DNA of 64,000 bases from CBDFGN01 sp965247065 (GTDB lineage: Bacteria; Bacteroidota; Bacteroidia; Cytophagales; Cyclobacteriaceae), in contig CBDFGN010000006.1 of the NCBI GenBank assembly GCA_965247065.1, positions 62,001 through 126,000 of the forward strand, given 5' to 3'. Positions within the stretch are counted from its first letter, which is position 1, and the number at the start of each line of letters is the position of its first letter. Under the pieces are notes generated by a model. The model saw only the letters and a list, made by a program, of their open reading frames with translations, was not told the origin of the DNA and did no database searches. Shown here piece by piece: positions 18,194-27,866 of the stretch. Both the position numbers and the translations under genes were made by a program.

Positions 18194-18482
18194 CATGGGT
18201 TTTCAATTTCGAGGAAAAAGCCATTGGCTCCTCTTTGAAAAGTTTTCTGGTTTCTGCCCAAACAGTTTTGAACAACTCGGATTTGCGGTAATTTTCTAAG
18301 GCCCGATTGTTTTCCCAATGGCTATAGGTTACGAACACATCCGGATCCTGGTTATCGCTCCATAATTCCAAACGACTACATCCGGGATACCTCCTTATTT
18401 TATGCATGGAATTATGGAAAATGCGCAGGAAGTCATCTGTGCAGCCCGACTTAAAAGTCATTCTGACCGTTCGGATTAGCAT
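18180..18482 (-). CDS. Antibiotic biosynthesis monooxygenase (ABM) fold protein
   Basis: 100 residues, ferredoxin-like ABM domain: MLIRTVRMTFKSG, DFLRIFHNSMHKIRRYPGC, LELWSDNQDPDVFVTYSHWE, LENYRKSELFKTVW. The family includes quinone monooxygenases, haem oxygenases and many proteins of unknown role; no substrate can be assigned. Located 4 bp downstream of the M48 protease on the same strand, so likely co-transcribed. Confidence 0.88.
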   Translation of the reverse strand: MLIRTVRMTFKSGCTDDFLRIFHNSMHKIRRYPGCSRLELWSDNQDPDVFVTYSHWENNRALENYRKSELFKTVWAETRKLFKEEPMAFSSKLKTHVRPG

Positions 18483-18486
18483 GGCA

Positions 18487-19734
18487 TCAGCTTCGTTGCA
18501 TCAAATTGTCAATGGCTGCCAATCTCTTGAGCAGTGGGGGATGGGAATAATTGAAGAAAACGAACAGCCGATGGGGCAACAAATTGCTAAGGTTGTTAAC
18601 GGACAGTTTCTTAAGAGCAAGCTGTAGCGCTGAACCGTTGTATGTCTGTGCGGCATACGCGTCAGCTTCAAATTCATTCCGCCTGCTGAAAATGTTCATA
18701 AGCAATCCAGTAAGCTTGGAGATCGGTGTGTAGAGAATCCCAAAGGCGATAATATTTAGATGTAAGACAGTCTCGTTTCCTCCCAGTGCGGCTGATACGG
18801 CAGAATTGTAAATCATCAGCGACATTATGAACAACATGATGCCAACCTGAATAAGTGATAGCGCCAAGCCCACATAGATGTGATTCCTTTTGTAATGGCC
18901 AACCTCATGGGCTAAAACGGCAACCAACTCTTCGGTTCCATGGTTATTTATCAAGGTGTCGAATAACACTATTTTCTTTTTTTTTCCTATGCCGGAGAAA
19001 AAGGCGTTAGCTTTTGTGGATCTCCTGGATCCGTCGATCACAAATATTTGGTCCAACGGGAATCTTACTTTTTTGCTATAGGCTTTTATGGATTCCTTTA
19101 GCGGTCCGTCTTCCAGAGGCGATAATTTGTTAAACAGAGGTACGATCAATGTTGTGTAAAACATGTTCACTAGGACCAACAACATGGATATTATCACCCA
19201 AAAGTATATCCAGAAGGCCTGGCCAATTTCAAGGATCAGCATTAAAAGAATTCCGATAACCAACCCACCGATTAATGCTGTGACCAAATATCCCTTTACT
19301 TTGTCCAATACAAATGTCTTGGGAGATGTTTTATTAAAACCGAATTCCTGTTCGATGACAAATGTGCTGTAAAGTTGGAATGGGAGGCTTAACAAATCAG
19401 TTGTCACAAATAAAAATCCAAAAAAAGCTAAGGCCCTGACCACCTCGTGCTCGAAATAGATTCCAACCCAACCATCGACAGTTCCCAGAAGCTTCGTTCC
19501 CAAGACCGCGATTATCAATAGAAAGCTAAATGTTGAGGTAACGAAAGAGAACCTGGTCCGGGTTTTGTTGTACTCTAAGGACCTAAAATAATTCTCACGG
19601 TCATAAATTTCCACCAGGACATCGGGAAGACTTTTTCGAATGCTCTTATAGTTGAGAAACGTCAGTATTTCCTCAAAAACAAAATCTAAGGTCAAAATCA
19701 TGACGATAGTTAGCAGAATTATAGATGCCCCCAT
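18487..19734 (-). CDS. M48 (Ste24/CAAX protease-like) membrane metallopeptidase
   Basis: 415 residues with about seven hydrophobic segments. Zinc site HEXXH is present as LAHEVGHYKRNH (around residue 277), and the third ligand region is NEFEADAYAAQ. The N-terminal membrane domain with the LPFQLYSTFVIEQEFGFNK segment is that of Ste24-type CAAX proteases rather than short HtpX. Bacterial members probably cleave membrane proteins for quality control. Adjacent to the ABM protein gene on the same strand. Confidence 0.92.
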   Translation of the reverse strand: MGASIILLTIVMILTLDFVFEEILTFLNYKSIRKSLPDVLVEIYDRENYFRSLEYNKTRTRFSFVTSTFSFLLIIAVLGTKLLGTVDGWVGIYFEHEVVRALAFFGFLFVTTDLLSLPFQLYSTFVIEQEFGFNKTSPKTFVLDKVKGYLVTALIGGLVIGILLMLILEIGQAFWIYFWVIISMLLVLVNMFYTTLIVPLFNKLSPLEDGPLKESIKAYSKKVRFPLDQIFVIDGSRRSTKANAFFSGIGKKKKIVLFDTLINNHGTEELVAVLAHEVGHYKRNHIYVGLALSLIQVGIMLFIMSLMIYNSAVSAALGGNETVLHLNIIAFGILYTPISKLTGLLMNIFSRRNEFEADAYAAQTYNGSALQLALKKLSVNNLSNLLPHRLFVFFNYSHPPLLKRLAAIDNLMQRS

Positions 19735-19781
19735 TGCTTCCCAGTTGCGACCAAAATTAAGCCAAAACTGTCAGACTCGTT

Positions 19782-20828
19782 CTAAATCTTGGGGCAGGGG
19801 ACGAAACGTTTTTCCTTTGGGGGCAATTTCTTTTGCGTAAGTGGAAAGTGATAGGATAAAGAAACTTCATGAGCGCCTCCGCTGGAAATGCCTAAGTTGG
19901 AAAGAGTGAAATCGAAACTATATCCAAAGGTCCACCCCTTAACCTCCTGAAGGCCTACCATAAATACAAGTGCCTCGTTATTGCTTTGCGCGTCAAGGGT
20001 TTTGAAGGGCAAACCTCTATACCACAGGCCTCCGACGAATGGTTGATACACAAAATAAACGCCGGCATCAAGTTGGTCAAAATCGCCCTGGAATTTATAA
20101 TGAACGGTGGGAGTTATGCTAACTTCTCTTTTACGATTGTAATCATTTTCATATGGTTCGTTGTTAAGGTAGAACTTGTAACCGCCGTGTGCGGAAAAGC
20201 GAGCTGGTAGCGTACTAGAGCCATCCTGTAAAAACGACTGGTCAGGCTCATTAACGTGAAAACCCGAGAATCCAATCCACCAATCATTGGTGTATACCAA
20301 ACCACCAAAACCTATATCAAGCAGCCCGGCGCTTCCATTGGACCCCGCAAGCCCCGGTTCTCCGGGAATGGTCGGATCAAAAGCACCGGTAGTTGGATCA
20401 AACTGATTCCCGAAAGTTAAACGTGTGAAATCCAGATCCCTGAGCATGTATCCAACTGAAACTCCGGGTCGAAAAGTGATGTCCTCCGTCACTTTTAACT
20501 GATAAGCATATTGAAGATTCACTGAAGTGGATCTTAGGCCCGCGAATCCCTCCTTATCAGTGGATGCAATAAACCCCACTCCGCTATTATACTCGTCAAA
20601 ATATGTGTCGAAATAGGCGGAGAAGGTTTCGAAGTTGGCATTACTAATTTTGGGCCATTGATTTCGGTAATTTAATCCTATCCGGGCCTCTAGAGCTGAT
20701 CCAGCAAATGCCGGATTCAGGTAAAGCGGAGCGGAGTAGAATTGGGAAAATTGAGGGTCCTGGCAACTGGCTTTATGGAGGAATAGCGGCGTTATTAAGA
20801 AAGCTAAAAGAATGCATTTTTGCCGCAT
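19782..20828 (-). CDS. PorP/SprF family T9SS-associated outer-membrane protein
   Basis: 348 residues from the ATG at 20828. This start is preferred over an upstream in-frame start because it opens into a signal peptide (MRQKCILLAFLITPLFLHKASC) followed by the family opening QDPQFSQFYSAPLYLNPAF AGS. The rest alternates as in a beta-barrel (GLNYRNQWP, SVGYMLRDLDF, HYKFQGDFDQLDAGVYFVYQP). PorP/SprF proteins hold a matching large T9SS adhesin on the cell surface. It is divergent from the giant gene at 21061, a pairing typical of such systems. Confidence 0.93.
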   Translation of the reverse strand: MRQKCILLAFLITPLFLHKASCQDPQFSQFYSAPLYLNPAFAGSALEARIGLNYRNQWPKISNANFETFSAYFDTYFDEYNSGVGFIASTDKEGFAGLRSTSVNLQYAYQLKVTEDITFRPGVSVGYMLRDLDFTRLTFGNQFDPTTGAFDPTIPGEPGLAGSNGSAGLLDIGFGGLVYTNDWWIGFSGFHVNEPDQSFLQDGSSTLPARFSAHGGYKFYLNNEPYENDYNRKREVSITPTVHYKFQGDFDQLDAGVYFVYQPFVGGLWYRGLPFKTLDAQSNNEALVFMVGLQEVKGWTFGYSFDFTLSNLGISSGGAHEVSLSYHFPLTQKKLPPKEKRFVPCPKI

Positions 20829-21060
20829 CAAGACGCGATTTATCAAACTTCGATTTAGATACTGATTTTGCAAAATATAAAATTTAATTTCAAATTAGAA
20901 ACTCCTAAAGGCTTTAATTTATTTTGCAGAATCGTAAAAAAATAAGGCCACTTGCATAAGCTTTTTCGGAATAATTAGGTTGAATTGGGCGTTATTATAA
21001 CGATTTTAGTCTCGCTAATGTTAAATTCATTATTTTTTTGCAATTAAAGCGGTGTGGGTA

Positions 21061-24000
21061 ATGTCTAGTTGCAGGAGTTTGAAGCCGTTGCCGGCTTATT
21101 TTTTAATCTGGATGTTGCTGGGGGTGGGAGAGGGTAACTCCCAAAATTTGGCTCCAAACAATTGGTTCTATGGAAACGACCAAAAAGTCCTTCTCTTTAA
21201 TAAATCGGATGGTCAGCTGCGCCTGGATAGCATTCAGGCCACTCCTTTCGGAATAGGTGGAAGTGCAGTAGTAAACAGCTACTTTAGCGGGGATTTCTTT
21301 TTCTACTCAGACGGGGTCAACCTTTATGACGCGAGTCACCAGATTATGCCCGGAGCATCAGGGGGACTATCGGGGAACGCGAGCATTAATCAACCTGCCG
21401 CGGTGGCTCCGGTTCCGAGCACAACCAATAGCTACTATATTATAACAAATACGGGAGGCAGTGCTCCCAATCAGGTGGAGGTCCGCGTGGTGGACATGGG
21501 ACGGCAAGGTAACTTCATGGCAGGGCAACCCATGTTGGGCGATGTAGAGCCGGGATCGACTGTGATTTTCAATACCAATGCTCCAGCGGAAGCTATGATT
21601 GTGATCGAGGGGGATTCTCTTCTAATGAATTGGTTGTTAATTCAGGATGCCGTGACCACTGAATACCGGGTTTATGCCATTGGAGCAAACTCAAATTTCA
21701 CATTAGCCTCGACCTTGACTCTAAGCCAGCCACTCATTGCAGCTAATTTCTCTTATAGTCCAGCCTCAAACAAAGTTGCTGTGGCTCCCAAAGATCAAAA
21801 CAGAAATGTGCACATTCTGGATTTTAATACAGGAACCGGAGCCTTGTCACTCGACACAGACATATTGAACAGCGGCAACGCTGACTTTGCCACCGAAGCT
21901 ATTTATGACACTGAATGGTCTTTGGATGGTGGGCGATTGTACATTTCGCGTCACGGAGGTTCTGGAAATGTTGCTAACGTGTTCCAGGTTGACCTTGCTG
22001 ATACTCTGCAGTTCCTTAACCCGGTACTTTCATCGCCGGTATTTCGCAGCTATGGTCTGAAATTGGCGCCTGACAGTTCCATTTACCACCTCTACCAGAA
22101 TTCATCCGGTAGTGCCTTCCTATTGGGCAGAATAGATTCAGTGAATAATCCAGTGAGTAATATACTCTACGATCCGTCTCCTTTGGGAAACCTGGATTTC
22201 AATGGAAAGCAGTTTCCTGAGTTCTCACCACCTCACCTGGCCGATAGCTTCATGACCGTATTCGATTGCGAGGATCTGTGCATGGGAAATCCCACCAAGT
22301 TCTATCCAACTGTCACGCCCCAAGCTGAGTCCTATTTCTGGAATTTCGGTGATGGCAATTCCTCTGATTTCCGGGTTCCGATCCATACGTACGATATGGC
22401 GGGGTCTTTTCAGGTAACCTTGACTGTTCGGCGAAACGGAAAGACGGACCAGTTTATGAAGATAGTAACAATTATGGATCCTATGGCGATGCTTGATTTG
22501 GGTGCCGACACAACCATTTGTTTCGGCGAGATGTTGGTATTAGATCCAGACCCGATGAACCAACTCCCATTGGGAACTACTTTTCGTTGGAATGATGGTT
22601 CCACAGGACAAACGCTGACGATCGACCAGCCCGGATTGTATTGGGTTGCCGCTGATATACCCGGCGGATGCATTCTGTATGCCGAAAAAACAGTTTCCCA
22701 GTTCCAAAACGATAATCCTATTTCCAATTTTTGGTATTTCGGGGCCCTGGCCGGCATTGATTTTAACCAAGCCCCGCCCCAAGCAGTTCTGGACAGCAAT
22801 ATGGATACTCCAGAAGGTACCGCGACGGTATCCGATGCCAACGGCGACCTCATCATGTATACCAATGGAAGCACTGTCTTCGACAAGGACCACAATATCA
22901 TGACCAATGGGACTAATATTGGCGGGGACGCGTTAGCCACCCAGTCGTCGATAATTGTTCAATTCCCAAATGACGACACCTACCTTTACATCTTCACTAC
23001 GGAGGAGATCTATGGTACCAATACATTCAACCTAAACTATGCTGTGGTTGATATCAAACAAAATGCAGTGATACAAAAAGGTCTTCAGTTATTCGCCAAT
23101 AGTACCGAAAGAGTAACCGCCTTCGGTAGCGGTGGTAACTTTGTCTGGTTGATCGCTCATGAATACGGTAATAATACATTCAGGGCTTATCCCATTACCG
23201 AGGACGGAATTGGAGAACCTGTATTAAGCTCCGCTGGTTCGATCCACTCGATTGCTACCCGGGAAAACGGAGAAGGTTACATGAAAATCAGTGCTATGGG
23301 CACTAAATTAGGTGTGGCACTTCCAACATCCAACGCGAACTATGTAGAGGTTTTTGACTTTAATATGAACACTGGGGACATCTCCGAATGCCTAAATCAA
23401 GTCGATTTAGGGAAATCGGGCACTCAACAGGTGTACGGGATCGAGTTTTCTCCCCAGGAGAATAAGATTTTTGCCTCTTTGATCGGGTCCCCATCGTCGA
23501 TTCTGGAATTCAGGGTTGATACCTGCGATGTCGATTTAGCGGAGCAGTCAATAAGAGCCCTGACGGGACTTCAGGTGGGAGACGAGTATGGAGCTATACA
23601 AATCGGGCCAGACTTCCAAACCTACGTTGCGGTTAATAATTCACCGTTCCTTGCTACCATCAATGCTAATGACTCCATCAATCCTTCAAATCCCCAGGTC
23701 TCAACAGTGAACCCTAATGGTTTCGACTTAAATGGAAGAAATAGCATGCTGGGCCTACCTAATTTCATTCAAAACCTGGCTACTCCACCGATGGCGCCAT
23801 CGATGTCGCTGAGCAATGCGTGTGCAGGCGATTCTGTGATGTTCACAGCAACTGGTGTTACCAACCCCAGCATTGATGAATTCTCGTGGTCCATTACTCT
23901 GAATGGAGTTCCGGTTGCTACCTCGAATCTTCAGGATCCCTCTTTCGTCTTCGACTCCGCCGGGGTATACGATGTTACTATGGTCGTTTCTAACCGCTGT

Positions 24001-26289
24001 ACTGACACACTGACTATGATGCCTTTTGACACAACCTTGGTTGGTACCTTTGAGATTTTCGACGCGGCTCCGAATGCCCAGTTGCCCCAGTTTGCTCTAA
24101 TTTGCGGTCAGTTCGCTACACTTGTGGCCGACACTTTGAATGACCCAACGTTAAACTATAGGTGGTCCACTGGAGAAACTACCCGTACTATAATGGTTTC
24201 GCGCCCCGGTTCCTACACAGTTTTTATAACCACCCAGGATGGCTGTACTTCTCCCTTGGATACGGTTGATGTTTTTGACGGAAACCCGTTAGTAACCATT
24301 GGCCAGGACCAGGCCGCTTGTTTGAATTCAGCCGTGACGGATCTTGATGCTGGAAACCCGGGCGCGGCATATGTGTGGTTTTTGAATGAAATACAGGTTG
24401 GTACCGTCAGAACTCAATCTGTGAACACAACCAGTTTGGGCGCTATGGAATATCGAGTGGAAGTCACTGATTCTATTACCGGCTGTACAGGACGTGATAC
24501 AATAGTCATTCAGGTTACAGAAGTTCCGACCTATTCCGCCGCACCCTTTACCACTTCTGGTTGTGGCATTTCCGATGGCCGAATTGTGCTTTCAGGTGCG
24601 GGAACCAGCAACTACCAGTTCCTTTGGAGCACTGGTTCGAACAATCCGGATAGTCTCACCATGTTGCCCGCAGGTACCTACAGCGTCGATATAACGGATG
24701 TAGTAACCGGTTGTGTTCAGACGATTGGTGGCATTGCTGTGCCGGATGGCGGAGGCGTATTTGGCATCTCCCAAAGTGCTGCACTTTCTACATGTTTTCC
24801 CGGAAGTACGATCGGAGGAGTCAATTTCTCGGTGGAAGTTACTGTAGACAGTCTGGCTAACCTGCCATTGAGCTATATCCTGGTTGACCAAACCTCCGGT
24901 GGCACCGTCGGTCAGGGGAGTTCCATAAATACGCGCATTTTTACCGCATCCGCCATCGATATACCTCCCGGACCTTATACGATTGAGATTACGGACTCCA
25001 CACAGTGCGTGAGCACGGATCCGGTCACGGTGAGCACTGTTGCTACGGTTAGTTTTCAATTTGCTGCTTCGGTGGTTAATGGCTGCGAAATTGATGGCGG
25101 TGCAGTCCTGGAAGTAACCAATTTCGATGCTGGGAGTGATTTCCAATGGTCTACGGTGGACGGAAGCTTTGGAGGAACGACTAATAATGCGATCGCGGTT
25201 GCGGCTACCACCGGAACCTATACGGTGGTGGTTAGCAATACTAGCGGAGTCTGTGACTCTTCTGCAGCAGTTCAGGCCACCGTAGCGCCGGATCCAGATC
25301 CAGTGGTTTCAACTACCGATGATGACTGCGACGGGCAGCTGATTATCGATGCTCTGGACAACAATAATAATGGAAGTAATACCTACACATACATTTGGAA
25401 CACGGGTGAACAAACCATGTCCATAGCGGCCGATACCAGCGGAACTTACCAGGTCACCCTCCGTAATCAACAAACTGGATGCACAGGTGAAGCCGAAGGA
25501 ACATTTAATGTGGAGGGAGCATTGGATGTCATTATTGATGGCACGCCTCAATGTAGTAACCAATTACCCGTGGAGCTAACCGCCAACGTAGGTACTATTG
25601 CTGGTGCCCTGTTTGAATGGTCACGAAACGGAAGCGTTTTGCCTGAGTCAACTCCAACCATTGAGGTTACGATTGACGGCGATTACCAGGTGATTGCCAC
25701 CGATGATCGCACGGCCTCCGGTGGAACCGTATGTACTTCCACAGCTAACTTGACCGTACTTGTCGATAGCATCCAAAGGGGTGAATTGGAGCTTAGTGAG
25801 GAATATTGTTCTCTTGAAGGCACCTTAACACTAGATCCGGGAGTATTTGCTTTTCATCAGTGGTCTACCGGTGCCACGACCAGAACAATTACTTTATCGG
25901 AAACAGCAGAGCCAAGGGATGGATTGTTCCTGGTGGATTTGTTTACTGCTTCAGGATGTTTAACCTCTGATACTACTTTCGTTACTAATGATTGCCGTCC
26001 AAGGGTGGTGGTGCCCAATGCGTTTGCTCCGTCGAGCTCCATTTCGAACAATCAGGTGTTCAGAGCTTTTCTGGAACTAAGAGTCGATAACTTCGAGATA
26101 TTCATTTACAATCGGTGGGGTGAATTGGTTTTTCACTCGACTGATCAGGATTTTCAATGGAACGGTCTTACAGTGCGAGGCATTGAGGCTCCTACTGGTA
26201 CGTATGCCTATACCATGAAGTACGAGAGTACCCTGGAGCCTGAGCTAGGCGTGGTTGAGCAGCAGGGTGGGGTGGTTCTGGTCCGGTAG
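21061..26289 (+). CDS. Giant PKD/SprB-repeat surface adhesin with gliding-type (type B) T9SS sorting domain
   Basis: About 1,742 residues from the ATG at 21061. Signal peptide, then a propeller-like region opening with NWFYGNDQKVLLFN, a PKD domain near residue 424 (YFWNFGDGNSS, then GSFQVTLTV), and a second propeller-like region opening with the related NFWYFGALAGIDFN (about 555-900). A PKD-like domain follows, then a string of repeats of the form WSTGETTRT...GSYTV near 1034, 1187, 1444 and 1600. The end is a CHU_C domain: VVVPNAFAPSSS, FEIFIYNRWGELVF, WNG, APTGTYAYTMKY. The two propeller-like halves look like an internal duplication. Divergent neighbour of a PorP/SprF barrel, so it is probably displayed on the cell surface through that partner. 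Confidence 0.92.
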   Translation: MSSCRSLKPLPAYFLIWMLLGVGEGNSQNLAPNNWFYGNDQKVLLFNKSDGQLRLDSIQATPFGIGGSAVVNSYFSGDFFFYSDGVNLYDASHQIMPGASGGLSGNASINQPAAVAPVPSTTNSYYIITNTGGSAPNQVEVRVVDMGRQGNFMAGQPMLGDVEPGSTVIFNTNAPAEAMIVIEGDSLLMNWLLIQDAVTTEYRVYAIGANSNFTLASTLTLSQPLIAANFSYSPASNKVAVAPKDQNRNVHILDFNTGTGALSLDTDILNSGNADFATEAIYDTEWSLDGGRLYISRHGGSGNVANVFQVDLADTLQFLNPVLSSPVFRSYGLKLAPDSSIYHLYQNSSGSAFLLGRIDSVNNPVSNILYDPSPLGNLDFNGKQFPEFSPPHLADSFMTVFDCEDLCMGNPTKFYPTVTPQAESYFWNFGDGNSSDFRVPIHTYDMAGSFQVTLTVRRNGKTDQFMKIVTIMDPMAMLDLGADTTICFGEMLVLDPDPMNQLPLGTTFRWNDGSTGQTLTIDQPGLYWVAADIPGGCILYAEKTVSQFQNDNPISNFWYFGALAGIDFNQAPPQAVLDSNMDTPEGTATVSDANGDLIMYTNGSTVFDKDHNIMTNGTNIGGDALATQSSIIVQFPNDDTYLYIFTTEEIYGTNTFNLNYAVVDIKQNAVIQKGLQLFANSTERVTAFGSGGNFVWLIAHEYGNNTFRAYPITEDGIGEPVLSSAGSIHSIATRENGEGYMKISAMGTKLGVALPTSNANYVEVFDFNMNTGDISECLNQVDLGKSGTQQVYGIEFSPQENKIFASLIGSPSSILEFRVDTCDVDLAEQSIRALTGLQVGDEYGAIQIGPDFQTYVAVNNSPFLATINANDSINPSNPQVSTVNPNGFDLNGRNSMLGLPNFIQNLATPPMAPSMSLSNACAGDSVMFTATGVTNPSIDEFSWSITLNGVPVATSNLQDPSFVFDSAGVYDVTMVVSNRCTDTLTMMPFDTTLVGTFEIFDAAPNAQLPQFALICGQFATLVADTLNDPTLNYRWSTGETTRTIMVSRPGSYTVFITTQDGCTSPLDTVDVFDGNPLVTIGQDQAACLNSAVTDLDAGNPGAAYVWFLNEIQVGTVRTQSVNTTSLGAMEYRVEVTDSITGCTGRDTIVIQVTEVPTYSAAPFTTSGCGISDGRIVLSGAGTSNYQFLWSTGSNNPDSLTMLPAGTYSVDITDVVTGCVQTIGGIAVPDGGGVFGISQSAALSTCFPGSTIGGVNFSVEVTVDSLANLPLSYILVDQTSGGTVGQGSSINTRIFTASAIDIPPGPYTIEITDSTQCVSTDPVTVSTVATVSFQFAASVVNGCEIDGGAVLEVTNFDAGSDFQWSTVDGSFGGTTNNAIAVAATTGTYTVVVSNTSGVCDSSAAVQATVAPDPDPVVSTTDDDCDGQLIIDALDNNNNGSNTYTYIWNTGEQTMSIAADTSGTYQVTLRNQQTGCTGEAEGTFNVEGALDVIIDGTPQCSNQLPVELTANVGTIAGALFEWSRNGSVLPESTPTIEVTIDGDYQVIATDDRTASGGTVCTSTANLTVLVDSIQRGELELSEEYCSLEGTLTLDPGVFAFHQWSTGATTRTITLSETAEPRDGLFLVDLFTASGCLTSDTTFVTNDCRPRVVVPNAFAPSSSISNNQVFRAFLELRVDNFEIFIYNRWGELVFHSTDQDFQWNGLTVRGIEAPTGTYAYTMKYESTLEPELGVVEQQGGVVLVR

Positions 26290-26295
26290 TTACAG

Positions 26296-26833
26296 CTAGT
26301 TGTAATGGGGCAAAAATGAGTATTTTCGTGAATAATCCATCATTTACTCACAAAATCCTTAGGGTATTCAACGGTCACATCCATGATCTCATTCCCATTC
26401 ATAACCGGGATTAGTTTGGGCTGAATAAACCCAGAGTAGGGCGGAGCATCAAGGTTTGCATAGCGGCTCTTCACTTCCCTAAGGAGTTCCTGATCCACCT
26501 CAATTCCGTAACCTTCGATCAAACGGCCAGCCTGGTAATCTCCTTGGGACTTGATTCGTTGCACTTCTCGAAGCATAGACCCGAAGATTATGCGTAGCTT
26601 TTGGTAATCGTTGATCCTGAAATAAGTTTTGCCTTCTCTTCGGATCTTTTCAATGGTCTTATCCTCCTTTGACTTTTCAAAAGCCCACGCTGCCACCATC
26701 TGCCTGTTTACGCACATGTGCTTGTTCAATCTTGTCCCCTTCCTCAATTCGACGCAATTGTAGCATTAGACCGTTTAAGTAGCAACATCGTACTGGTATT
26801 GGCCGACTTCCAATGAGGACATCACTCCTAGTT
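26296..26833 (-). pseudogene. M49 (dipeptidyl-peptidase III family) peptidase, C-terminal remnant
   Basis: Downstream half of a broken M49 peptidase gene. Read across frames, it gives GVMSSLEVG, YLNGLMLQLRRIEEGDK, NRQMVAAWAFEKSKED, GKTYFRINDY and APYSGFIQPKL, in the order expected for the M49 C-terminal region, and then MMDYSRKYSFLP at the end. At least three single-base frameshifts break it (near 26776-26785, 26704-26710 and 26339-26346). The IS982-family element lies directly upstream. The only sizable open frame is 26340-26747. Assignment is from remembered family sequence; the colinear order over both sides of the insertion makes it strong. Confidence 0.85.
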
Positions 26834-26877
26834 AACGTGAGTTCGATATAAAATAGAGTAGTTTATTGATAGAAAAA

Positions 26878-26937
26878 AGGCAGAAAATTAGTATATTAAG
26901 TCATTGACAATCAACAAAATAACTAATATTTCTGCCT
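26878..26937 (+). promoter_or_regulatory. Inverted repeat abutting the IS982 transposase start codon
   Basis: Left arm AGGCAGAAAATTAGT (26878-26892) pairs with right arm ACTAATATTTCTGCCT (26922-26937): 9 bp, a one-base bulge, then 5 bp. The right arm ends on the base before the ATG at 26938. In a read-through transcript this hairpin would bury the ribosome-binding region. Confidence 0.6.
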
Positions 26938-27840
26938 ATGTTAACTGCTACTAAAATTACTGAAATTTTTTGTTCCATTGACGATTTTTGTCTGGATTTT
27001 GTCCCAAAATTGGAAAAAAGATTGCTGGGAAGTAAAAAGCGCAACAAACCTGGTAAGCTTTCTTTATCCGAAGTAATGACTATACAGGTCTTGTTCCAGA
27101 TCTCAGGATATCGAAATTTCAAGACCTTTTACAACACATACGTTTGTGGCCACTTGCGCTCCTTCTTTCCTGATGTGGTAAGCTATAACCGAATGGTAGA
27201 ACTTTGTAGTGGAAGTCTTCTGCCAATGGCTATTTATCTGAAAACACAAGGGACTGGACAGTGTACAGGTATAAGTTTTATAGACAGCACTCCGTTAAGG
27301 GTCTGTCATAACAGACGGATCCATAACCATAAAGTATTTGAAGGGTTAGCTAAAAGAGGCCATTGTTCCATCGGATGGTTCTACGGGTTTAAGCTCCATC
27401 TTATCACTGCTGATACGGGTGAAATCATCGATTTTATGCTCACACCGGGCAATGTGGATGACAGAAAGCCTCTTAAAATTGAACGGTTTATTAAGAAATT
27501 ATTCGGAAAGCTCTTTGGTGATAAAGGCTACATCAGTAAGGAACTTTTTAAAAATCTGTTCTTCCGCGGAGTCCATCTGATAACCAAACTCAAACGCAAT
27601 ATGAAGTCCTCATCCTTAACCCCCATCATGGATGCTATAATGCTCCGTAAAAGGGCTATTTGTGAGACTATCATTGATCAACTTAAAAACATCTTCCAGA
27701 TTGAACACTCCAGGCACAGGAGCCCAACTAATTTCCTTACCAACCTTTTCTCGGCTTTAATCGCTTACAACTTTTGCGAAAAAAAGCCCTCAATCAAATT
27801 GAACTACCAGGACACCGGTCAACTCTTTCTCGCTCTTTAA
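26938..27840 (+). CDS. IS982-family transposase
   Basis: 300 residues, full length for the family. A DDE catalytic triad is apparent: Asp in SFIDSTPLRVCH, Asp in LFGDKGYISKELF, Glu in RAICETIIDQLKNIF. Other family segments are NRRIHNHKVFEGLAKRG, GWFYGFKLHL and FMLTPGNVDDRKP. The frame is uninterrupted with an ATG at 26938, so the element may still be active. An inverted repeat directly precedes the start codon. Confidence 0.95.
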   Translation: MLTATKITEIFCSIDDFCLDFVPKLEKRLLGSKKRNKPGKLSLSEVMTIQVLFQISGYRNFKTFYNTYVCGHLRSFFPDVVSYNRMVELCSGSLLPMAIYLKTQGTGQCTGISFIDSTPLRVCHNRRIHNHKVFEGLAKRGHCSIGWFYGFKLHLITADTGEIIDFMLTPGNVDDRKPLKIERFIKKLFGKLFGDKGYISKELFKNLFFRGVHLITKLKRNMKSSSLTPIMDAIMLRKRAICETIIDQLKNIFQIEHSRHRSPTNFLTNLFSALIAYNFCEKKPSIKLNYQDTGQLFLAL

Positions 27841-27866
27841 TCATTCCTTATTGTCGAACTCACGTT

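Larger units (their letters stand above)
26834..27866. mobile_element. IS982-family insertion sequence, apparently intact
   Basis: About 1,033 bp. Terminal inverted repeats start AACGTGAGTTCGA on the left and end in its exact complement on the right. A 4-bp direct repeat AGTT flanks the element (26830-26833 and 27867-27870). Removing the element plus one AGTT rejoins the M49 coding frame exactly, which fixes the ends. It carries one transposase gene (26938-27840) reading opposite to the interrupted gene. A further inverted repeat lies just ahead of the transposase start. Confidence 0.9.

Noticed and set aside
24592..25146. 184-codon minus-strand frame inside the giant adhesin
   Set aside because: Shadow of a Thr/Ser/Gly-rich repeat region on the coding strand; no start context or recognisable domain.
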